A model generated the notes under the pieces. The model was given only the letters and a program-made list of their open reading frames with translations. It made no database searches and was not told where the DNA came from. Of a DNA stretch of 23,738 nucleotides, positions 18,473 to 23,738 are shown one piece after another. Origin of the DNA: Kytococcus schroeteri (GTDB taxonomy: Bacteria; Actinomycetota; Actinomycetes; Actinomycetales; Dermatophilaceae). The stretch is taken from assembly GCF_002847825.1 (NCBI RefSeq), contig NZ_PKIZ01000020.1:22104-45841 (forward strand). Direction: 5' to 3'. Made by a program: the position numbers and the translations under genes. Positions within the stretch are counted from its first letter, which is position 1. Each line of letters starts with the position of its first letter.

Positions 18473-19662
18473 GCGTCGTCCCCCACGAGCACCCGCGGCA
18501 CCCGCGGCCCGAGGCGGGTGACCACCTCGTAGCTGATGGTGCCGGCGACCTCGGCCCAGTCCTGCGCCGTGGGGCCGCCGTCGGTGCCGTCGCCGAAGAG
18601 GACCACCTCGTCACCCACGGCCGCCGGCGGCTCGGCCCCCGTGGCCTCCCCGAGGTCCACCACGAACTGGTCCATGCACACCCGCCCGGCGATGCGGGCC
18701 GCCAGCACCGAGCCCGACCCGCCCTCGGCGCTGCCGGGGCGCACCTGCACCGGGGCGGCGTCCGAGACCGCCCGGGGGATCCCGTCGCCGTAGCCGAGCG
18801 GCACCACACCGAGCCACCGGTCGGTGGCCGTGACGTGCGTGAACGAATAGCTCACCCCGCTGCCGGCGGGCACGCGGCGTACCGCCGAGAGGGGCGAGGT
18901 CAGGGTCATCGCCGGGCGGAGGCCGAGGTCGGCAGCGGTGTGCAGCTGCGGCACCGGCGAGAGCCCGTAGGCGGACAGCCCGGGCCGCACCAGGTCGTAG
19001 GCCAGGTCCGGGCGCGTCACCACGGCGGCCGAGTTGGCCAGGTGGCGCCACCGGGGGTCCAGTCCGGCACGGGCCACCACGGCCAGCCCGTCCTCGAACG
19101 CGTCACGTTGCACGTCCACCGACGGGTGCCCGGGGTCGTCGGCGCACGCGAGGTGGGAGAACACGCCCTCCACCCGCAGCACGCCCTCCTGCTCGGCGCG
19201 GCGGGAGGCGGCCACCACGTCCTGCCAGTCGCCGGGGGCCACGCCGCCACGACTCATGCCGGTGTCCAGCTCGAGGTGCACGGTCGCCCGCACGCCCGCC
19301 TCCCGGGCGGCCGCCACCACGCGGTCGAGCACCCACCGACTGCCCACTCCCACGGTCACCTCGTGCTCCACCAGCGGACCGAAGGCGGTGGCGGGAGTGG
19401 GCAGCCAGGCGATGACGGGCCCGCCCACCCCGGCCTCGCGCAGGGCCAGGGCCTCCTCGGGCCGGGCGACGCCCACGATCGCGACCCCCGCGGCACGAGC
19501 TGCCCGGGCTGCGGCCAGCGCCCCGTGCCCGTAGCCACCGGCCTTGACCACACCCATCACGTCGGCGTCACCGGCCCACTGGGCGCACCGGGTGAGGTTG
19601 GCGCGGATCGCTGAGCTGTCGACGAGTGCCCGGGGGCCCTCCGGGGCGGGATGGGTGTGCAT
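18469..19662 (-). CDS. alr: Alanine racemase
   Basis: PLP enzyme making D-alanine for peptidoglycan. The 397-residue protein has the TIM-barrel N-domain with the PLP lysine Lys40 in VVKAGGYGHG, then LELDTGMSRGG (substrate/PLP contacts), HLANSAAV, the RPGLSAYG loop, and a beta-domain with the second catalytic Tyr in GVSYSFTHV and VCMDQFVVDL. The lysine segment is unusual: most homologues have K-A-[DN]-x-Y-G-H-G, here the D/N is Gly42. The ATG at 19662 has no clear Shine-Dalgarno. A GACGAT lies six bases upstream, a poor match to a -10 box. It is the first gene of the long minus-strand run and divergent from the mptB-like gene. Confidence 0.96.
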   Translation of the reverse strand: MHTHPAPEGPRALVDSSAIRANLTRCAQWAGDADVMGVVKAGGYGHGALAAARAARAAGVAIVGVARPEEALALREAGVGGPVIAWLPTPATAFGPLVEHEVTVGVGSRWVLDRVVAAAREAGVRATVHLELDTGMSRGGVAPGDWQDVVAASRRAEQEGVLRVEGVFSHLACADDPGHPSVDVQRDAFEDGLAVVARAGLDPRWRHLANSAAVVTRPDLAYDLVRPGLSAYGLSPVPQLHTAADLGLRPAMTLTSPLSAVRRVPAGSGVSYSFTHVTATDRWLGVVPLGYGDGIPRAVSDAAPVQVRPGSAEGGSGSVLAARIAGRVCMDQFVVDLGEATGAEPPAAVGDEVVLFGDGTDGGPTAQDWAEVAGTISYEVVTRLGPRVPRVLVGDDA

Positions 19663-19715
19663 CGGCCCATCGTCCCACCCACCCGTCGACGGAGATCCCC
19701 GGTGCCACCCTCACT

Positions 19716-19721
19716 TACGAT
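19716..19721 (+). promoter_or_regulatory. Possible -10 box of the mptB-like gene
   Basis: TACGAT would place the start site near 19728, giving a leader of about 34 bases that contains the GGGGAGG ribosome-binding site at 19746-19752. No -35 is recognised. Confidence 0.3.
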
Positions 19722-19761
19722 GGGGCCCGAATCCACACCACCTGCGGGGAGGTCCACGCCG

Positions 19762-21321
19762 TTGCGCTTGTCCGAGCTGAGCACACCCATGCTGACGGCG
19801 TGGCGCGACGGACGAGTCCGATGGGGCTTCCTGGCCTCGCTCCTCATGGCCCTGGGTGCCCACACCCCGCTCTTCCTGCCGCGGATCAACCCCGTCGAGC
19901 GGGTGGCCTGGCTGCGCTGGCTGCTCTCCCCCGAGGGCTCGCTGGGCGCCACCGTGGTGCTCCTGGCCGGCACCATCGGCCTGGCCACGGCCTGGCTGCG
20001 GGTCCGGCCGCGCAGCGACCGCCCGGCGCCCCCGATGCGCGCCACCATCGTGTGGTGGTCCCTGCCGATGGTGCTGGCACCGCCCCTGTACAGCCACGAC
20101 GCGTACTCCTACGCGGCCGTCGGGTGGATGCACCGCATCGGCCTCAACCCGTACGAGATGGGGCCGGGGGCCGTCAGCGGCTACTTCCGGCAACAGGTGG
20201 ACCCCTTCTGGCTGCTCACGCCGACCCCCTACGGCCCGCTCGCCCTGGAGGTGCAGCGCTGGCTGGTGGTCCTCGTCGGTGAGCGTCCGTACCCGGCGGC
20301 CGTGGCCATGCGCCTCATGGCCCTGGCCGGCATGGCGCTGCTGCTGTGGGCCATCCCGCGCCTGGCCCGGTGGGTGGGCGTGCGCGGCGACGTGGCCCTG
20401 TGGTGGGGCGTGGCCAACCCGCTGACGCTCATGCACTTCGTGGGCGGCGCCCACAACGACGCCCTGATGGTGGGCCTGCTGGCCTTCGCCCTGTGGGTGA
20501 GCACGCGGGGCCACCCGTGGTGGTCGCTGGTGCTGGCCTCGGCCCTCATCGCGGCGGCCACCGCCGTCAAGCAGCCGGCAGCCGTCGGTCTGCTGGGCAC
20601 CACCGCCCTGTGCACCGCCCGCATGCACCCGCACCTGCTCGGGGGACGTCGCTCGAGCCTCCTTCCCACCCCCGGGGAGGCGTGGCTCTCCAAGGCGTGG
20701 CCCGACGTGAAGCGCCTCTTCGTGCCCTCCGTCGTGGCCGCGGTGGTCTTCGCCGCCTCGTTCGCCGCCATCACCTGGGCCACCGGGCTCGGCTACGGCT
20801 GGATCCCGGCGCTCTCGGTGCCCGGCATGGCCGCGGGCCTGTCCCCCATCAGCCTCATCGGGGGGCTGCTCGCCTCGGTGGCCACTGCCCTGGGCCTGCC
20901 CGATGCGGGGCCGGTCGTCAAGGGCGTGCTCAAGTACGCGGCCACGGCCGTCACGGCCTGCATCGTGCTGCTGGCCTCGCTGCGGGTGCTGCGCATCGGC
21001 GGCCTGGCCTTCACCGCCTGGACCCTGCTGGCGGTCGCCCTGCTCGGGCAGACGGTGCACCCCTGGTACGTGCTGTGGGGCCTCCCGCTGCTCCCCCTGG
21101 CGGGCATGCGCCCGGAGGTGGAGCGCGTCACCCTCTGGCTCACCTACGCCGTCGTGGCCTACAGCCTCTTCGACACCGGTGCCCGCGCCGGCCAGGTGGT
21201 CATCGGCCTGGCGTGCGTGGTGGTGCTCTTCTTCATCTTCCGCGGCCGGCAGCCCGGTCAGGACGCGCGCGGGGTCGACCACCGCCTCGACCTCGTCGAG
21301 GAGGACCCCGAGGCGCTCTGA
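19762..21321 (+). CDS. mptB: Polyprenol-phosphomannose-dependent alpha-1,6-mannosyltransferase (MptB-like)
   Basis: A polytopic GT-C-fold glycosyltransferase, about 519 residues with roughly a dozen hydrophobic helices. Family features seen: YSHDAYSYAAVGWMHRIGLNPYEMGP in the first extracytoplasmic loop (with the catalytic-type Asp), then LTPTPYGPLAL, and later QTVHPWYVLWGLPLL near the C-terminal membrane part. MptA/MptB enzymes extend the alpha-1,6-mannan core of lipomannan-type glycolipids using polyprenyl-phosphomannose on the outer face. The TTG at 19762 is preferred because GGGGAGG lies nine bases upstream; an in-frame ATG at 19720 would overlap the presumed -10 box and adds no recognisable domain, and ATG 19789 is a shorter option. 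It is divergent from alr, with a 35-base gap to the convergent HAD gene. Confidence 0.85.
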   Translation: MRLSELSTPMLTAWRDGRVRWGFLASLLMALGAHTPLFLPRINPVERVAWLRWLLSPEGSLGATVVLLAGTIGLATAWLRVRPRSDRPAPPMRATIVWWSLPMVLAPPLYSHDAYSYAAVGWMHRIGLNPYEMGPGAVSGYFRQQVDPFWLLTPTPYGPLALEVQRWLVVLVGERPYPAAVAMRLMALAGMALLLWAIPRLARWVGVRGDVALWWGVANPLTLMHFVGGAHNDALMVGLLAFALWVSTRGHPWWSLVLASALIAAATAVKQPAAVGLLGTTALCTARMHPHLLGGRRSSLLPTPGEAWLSKAWPDVKRLFVPSVVAAVVFAASFAAITWATGLGYGWIPALSVPGMAAGLSPISLIGGLLASVATALGLPDAGPVVKGVLKYAATAVTACIVLLASLRVLRIGGLAFTAWTLLAVALLGQTVHPWYVLWGLPLLPLAGMRPEVERVTLWLTYAVVAYSLFDTGARAGQVVIGLACVVVLFFIFRGRQPGQDARGVDHRLDLVEEDPEAL

Positions 21322-21356
21322 GCCGCCGCTCGCCCACTGGGTGCAGCGCCCCGGCC

Positions 21357-22187
21357 TCAGCCGAACGTGAGCTGCGAGAGGTCGTCCACCACGTGGTCCG
21401 GCACCTTCTCCGAGGCGCCCTCGCCGGCGGCCCGCTCGACCTCGGGCCACCCGTGCACGCCGGTGGCCACGAGCACGCTGCGCAGCCCGGCCCGGTTCGC
21501 CCCCAGCACGTCGGTCTCCAGCCGGTCCCCGATGCCGGCGACCTCACCGGCGGTGAGCCCCAGCCGCTCCAGGGCCAGCGTGTAGCTGCCGGTCTCGGGC
21601 TTGCCGGCCACGAGCGGCTCGCGCCCCGTGGCCCGGGCCACGGCGTCCACGTACGCCCCGTTGCCCGGTGCCACACCCCAGGCGGTCGGCAGGCCGGCGT
21701 CCCGGTTGGTGGCCACCCAGGTGGCCCCCCGACTGACGGCGTGCGCGGCGTCGTGCAGCAACTGCAGGGTGACCGTGGGGGCGTAGCCCTGCACGACGGC
21801 CCCGGCCTCGATGGGGTCGCTGGTCACCTCGAGGCCCTGGTCCCGGACGGCCCGGTCCAGGGCAGCCGACCCGGCCACGAGCACACGGGTCCCGGGGTCC
21901 ACGGTCCGGGCGAGCACGTGGCTTCCCGCCATGGCCCCGGTGATCACCTGGTCCGGGGTCATCCGGACACCGTCCTGCTGCAGACGCGCGGCCAGCTCCT
22001 CCGGCCCACGGGAGGCGTTGTTCGTGAGGAACACGACGCGCAGTCCGCCGTGCATCCACGCGTTGAGCGACTCCACGGCCGAGTCGAAGACCCGGTCACC
22101 GGCGTGCACCACCCCGTCCACGTCGCAGACGAGGCCCCGCACACCCTCCAGGCGCACGGGACCTCGTGTGGGGAGCGAGACGCTCAC
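21357..22187 (-). CDS. HAD-superfamily phosphatase, NagD-like (subclass IIA)
   Basis: A 276-residue hydrolase. Motif I is CDVDGVVHAGD with nucleophile Asp22 and Asp24, motif II is FLTNNAS, the motif III lysine is in AGKPETGSY, and motif IV is GDRLETD. The C2-type cap lies between motifs II and III, as in NagD, p-nitrophenylphosphatase-like and phosphoglycolate phosphatase-like enzymes. The actual substrate cannot be read from the sequence. The GTG start overlaps the stop of the TPR gene (GTGA), with GGAGGAGG upstream inside that gene, so the two are co-translated. Convergent with the mannosyltransferase gene. Confidence 0.92.
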   Translation of the reverse strand: MSVSLPTRGPVRLEGVRGLVCDVDGVVHAGDRVFDSAVESLNAWMHGGLRVVFLTNNASRGPEELAARLQQDGVRMTPDQVITGAMAGSHVLARTVDPGTRVLVAGSAALDRAVRDQGLEVTSDPIEAGAVVQGYAPTVTLQLLHDAAHAVSRGATWVATNRDAGLPTAWGVAPGNGAYVDAVARATGREPLVAGKPETGSYTLALERLGLTAGEVAGIGDRLETDVLGANRAGLRSVLVATGVHGWPEVERAAGEGASEKVPDHVVDDLSQLTFG

Positions 22188-23419
22188 TCCCGGCCCGCCT
22201 CCTCCTCGCCGTCCGGCTCAGTGCCCGGCTCCTCCGTGTGCGGCTCAGGTGCGTCGGCCTCGACCGTGTCGGCCTCCGCCGCGTCCTTGTCGTCCACGGT
22301 CCGCCGCCCAGCCTCCGCAGAAGCGGCCTCCCCCTCGGACGGCGTGGGCGCCGCCACGGGCGCCTCCCCCGCATCGGCGGGCGCGAAGTCCTCGAGGTCG
22401 TAGAAGACCCCCTCCTCGGGCTCGGGCACGGGGGCCTCACCGGTCTCGCCCACCGATTCGGCCTTCGCGTACCACTGGGCGGCCCGGTCGTCGCCCTGCT
22501 CCTGGAGGGCCTCAGCCAGAGCGAACCACAGCCGCCCGGCCATGGGATCGCTCGACTTCACACGGCCCGCGGGCGTCTCCAGCATGGCGACGGCCGCCGC
22601 CGGGTTGCCCAGGTCGCGGTGCGCACCGGCCAGCACGATGGCCATCTCCACCAGGCTCTCGGCCGACAGGTGCTGCGCCTCCCGCGACTCCGCGAGCTCC
22701 AGCGCCTTCTCGGGGCGCCCCAGACCCCGCTGGCAGTCGGCAACGAGCGGCAGCAGGTGGGTGGTGCCACCCAGACGCATCGCGGTCCGCAGCTCCCGCA
22801 GGGCGTCGGACCACTCACCGCGCGCGTAGTGCACCGTCCCCAGCGCCTCACGGGCCGACGGCACACGCCCGGCACGACGTGACGCGGTCTCCGCGTGGGC
22901 CAGGGCGGCGTCGAGGTCCTCGTCGAGGAACAAGTAGGCGCACTCGATGTGGGCTGCCACGCCCTTCATGTTGTCCTTCGACAGCGTCTTCAACTCGTCC
23001 CACACCACCTGACCGAGGGCCTGGCCGGTCACACCGTCCGGGATGGCGGGGTCGGGGCGACGTCCCTGCTTGGGCGCCAGGGCGCGCGCACCCGACGAGA
23101 AGTTCTCGGGACGGTCCCCGCGTCCGCCGCGCGTCGCGGAGTCACCACGGTCCCCGGCGCCCCGGCCGCCTCGACGGTCGCCGTCACGCCCCCGGAAGCC
23201 TCCCCGCTCGTCGCGGCCCCGGCCTGCCCCGGCGCGACCACCCCGTCGTCCCCCGTCGCGGCCTCCTCGCACTCCAGGTCCCCCACCTCGACGGTCCGGG
23301 AAGCCACCGGAGCGCCCGCCGCTGCGAGAGCCCCCACGCTCGTCACGGGGACGGCGCCCCCACGTGGAGTCCCCGTCACGCTCAGGGGTCGAGGGGCTGT
23401 CAGGTCGGTCAGACGTCAT
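22184..23419 (-). CDS. TPR protein with Arg-Gly-rich N-terminus and acidic C-terminus
   Basis: A 411-residue protein in three parts. Residues 1-110 are disordered, rich in Arg, Gly and Asp, with seven RGG tripeptides and no lysine before 117. Residues about 130-325 form paired helices of the tetratricopeptide type (for example AYLFLDEDLDAALAHAETA, GTVHYARGEWSDALRELR, VADCQRGLGRPEKALELAE, LWFALAEALQEQGDDRAAQWY). Residues about 326-411 are strongly acidic and Glu/Ala/Pro-rich. No signal peptide or membrane helix. RGG regions often bind RNA and TPRs bind proteins, so an RNA-linked adaptor is plausible, but function is unknown. The ATG at 23419 has a -10-like TAGAAT exactly six bases upstream (predicted leaderless). 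It is coupled to the HAD gene and lies just downstream of an rRNA operon on the same strand. Confidence 0.88.
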   Translation of the reverse strand: MTSDRPDSPSTPERDGDSTWGRRPRDERGGSRSGGRSGGFPDRRGGGPGVRGGRDGGRRGGRAGAGRGRDERGGFRGRDGDRRGGRGAGDRGDSATRGGRGDRPENFSSGARALAPKQGRRPDPAIPDGVTGQALGQVVWDELKTLSKDNMKGVAAHIECAYLFLDEDLDAALAHAETASRRAGRVPSAREALGTVHYARGEWSDALRELRTAMRLGGTTHLLPLVADCQRGLGRPEKALELAESREAQHLSAESLVEMAIVLAGAHRDLGNPAAAVAMLETPAGRVKSSDPMAGRLWFALAEALQEQGDDRAAQWYAKAESVGETGEAPVPEPEEGVFYDLEDFAPADAGEAPVAAPTPSEGEAASAEAGRRTVDDKDAAEADTVEADAPEPHTEEPGTEPDGEEEAGRE

Positions 23420-23431
23420 GGCGCGATTCTA
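23420..23431 (-). promoter_or_regulatory. Predicted leaderless promoter of the TPR gene
   Basis: TAGAAT (23431-23426, minus strand) differs from TATAAT at one base and is followed by six bases and the ATG, putting the predicted start site on the A of the start codon. No -35 hexamer is evident. Confidence 0.6.
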
Positions 23432-23668
23432 CGCGGGCACCCACCGGGCCCCGGTGGCCCCGCTCCCCACCGCGGCCCCCCCCTGGCCCGGTGACCATTC
23501 CACCCCCGAACCCCCGCGTACCGGGTTCTCGTCAGGCCACTTGGGTGGCTGCTCGTCAGGGCACCACCACCTGGTGCCTCCCGGGCCCACGGCGCGTCCC
23601 CGCCCACGGATGAACCCCCGGGCCCCACGCCAACAGCGACCCGCCAGACGGAAAGAATCCCGGGAATG
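23432..23668. other. Gap between the TPR gene and the rRNA terminator
   Basis: No convincing gene. It holds an eight-C run (23476-23483), a 9-base direct repeat CTCGTCAGG (23528-23536 and 23552-23560) and a 7-bp hairpin (23560-23566 with 23572-23578). Any promoter for the TPR gene must lie mainly here. Confidence 0.6.
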
Positions 23669-23708
23669 GTTTCAGCCCCGCCCAACAACAGTTGGGCGGG
23701 GCTGAAAC
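23669..23708 (-). terminator. rRNA operon terminator hairpin
   Basis: Perfect 18-bp inverted repeat (23669-23686 with 23691-23708) with a four-base loop, starting nine or so bases beyond the 5S 3' end. A strong intrinsic stop after the rRNA genes is expected. The T-tract is missing, though ATTCTTTCC follows some 10-20 bases later. Confidence 0.85.
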
Positions 23709-23716
23709 AAACGTTG

Positions 23717-23738
23717 AGTTCGGCGGTGTCCTACTCTC
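23717..23738 (-). rRNA. rrf: 5S ribosomal RNA, 3' end (partial)
   Basis: The minus strand reads GAGAGTAGGACACCGCCGAA, the conserved 3' end of actinobacterial 5S rRNA: the GAGAGTAGG loop-E/helix IV side followed by the CACCGCCGAA strand of terminal helix I. The rest of the gene, and presumably 23S and 16S, lie beyond the right edge. The exact 3' end is uncertain by a few bases. Confidence 0.9.

Noticed and set aside
19720..19761. ATG at 19720 as the mptB-like start
   Set aside because: It overlaps the presumed -10 box and has no ribosome-binding site, while TTG 19762 has a good one; not fully excluded.
21322..21356. Hairpin between the mannosyltransferase and HAD genes
   Set aside because: Only about six pairable bases with a one-base loop; no believable stem.
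23416..23688. 90-codon minus-strand open frame between the 5S gene and the TPR gene
   Set aside because: No family resemblance, begins inside the rRNA terminator, and would run through the TPR promoter.

Overview
This window comes from a very GC-rich actinobacterium (Actinomycetota). The evidence is a WhiB-family regulator, GTG and TTG starts, a His-rich GroEL tail, an MptB-type polyprenol-dependent mannosyltransferase, and a gene order that closely follows the Mycobacterium tuberculosis region alr - tsaE - tsaB - rimI - tsaD - groES - groEL1 - whiB3 - guaB2 (order recalled from general knowledge, not searched). No mycolate-type genes are seen, so a Micrococcales-like genome is a reasonable guess, but genus is not claimed. 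All of it looks chromosomal and housekeeping: I see no transposase, integrase, phage gene, CRISPR array or tRNA.

Layout. 1-2229: guaB (minus) diverges from a whiB3/whiD-type regulator (plus), which converges on a small S4-domain RNA-binding protein (minus). 2362-4577: groES-groEL operon (minus) with a strong hairpin between the two genes and a promoter flanked by two CIRCE-type operators. 4588-10615: a phospholipase-D/cardiolipin-synthase-like gene (minus), diverging from a SAM methyltransferase and a large RND permease (both plus). 10622-10675: a strong two-way terminator. 10685-19662: one long minus-strand run, read as alr, alpha/beta hydrolase, tsaE, tsaB, rimI, tsaD, nagZ, trkH, trkA, mostly joined by 1-4 nt stop/start overlaps. 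It contains three members of the tRNA t6A synthesis set (TsaE, TsaB, TsaD), RimI, two cell-wall enzymes (Alr, NagZ-like lipoprotein) and a K+ uptake pair. 19762-21321: mptB-like mannosyltransferase (plus), divergent from alr. 21357-23419: a TPR protein with an Arg-Gly-rich head and an acidic tail, translationally coupled to a NagD-like HAD phosphatase (minus). 23717-23738: the 3' end of a 5S rRNA gene (minus), followed by a perfect 18-bp hairpin; the rest of that rRNA operon lies to the right of the window.

Most genes are confidently assigned to known families. The less ordinary material is regulatory: tandem CIRCE boxes around the groES promoter, two promoters whose -10 box is exactly six bases from the ATG (predicted leaderless mRNAs for guaB and the TPR gene), a CRP/GlxR-like palindrome between guaB and whiB3, and the hairpin inside groESL. 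The strongest candidate for undescribed protein biology is the RGG-TPR-acidic protein beside the rRNA operon. I did not find a convincing wholly new multi-gene system.
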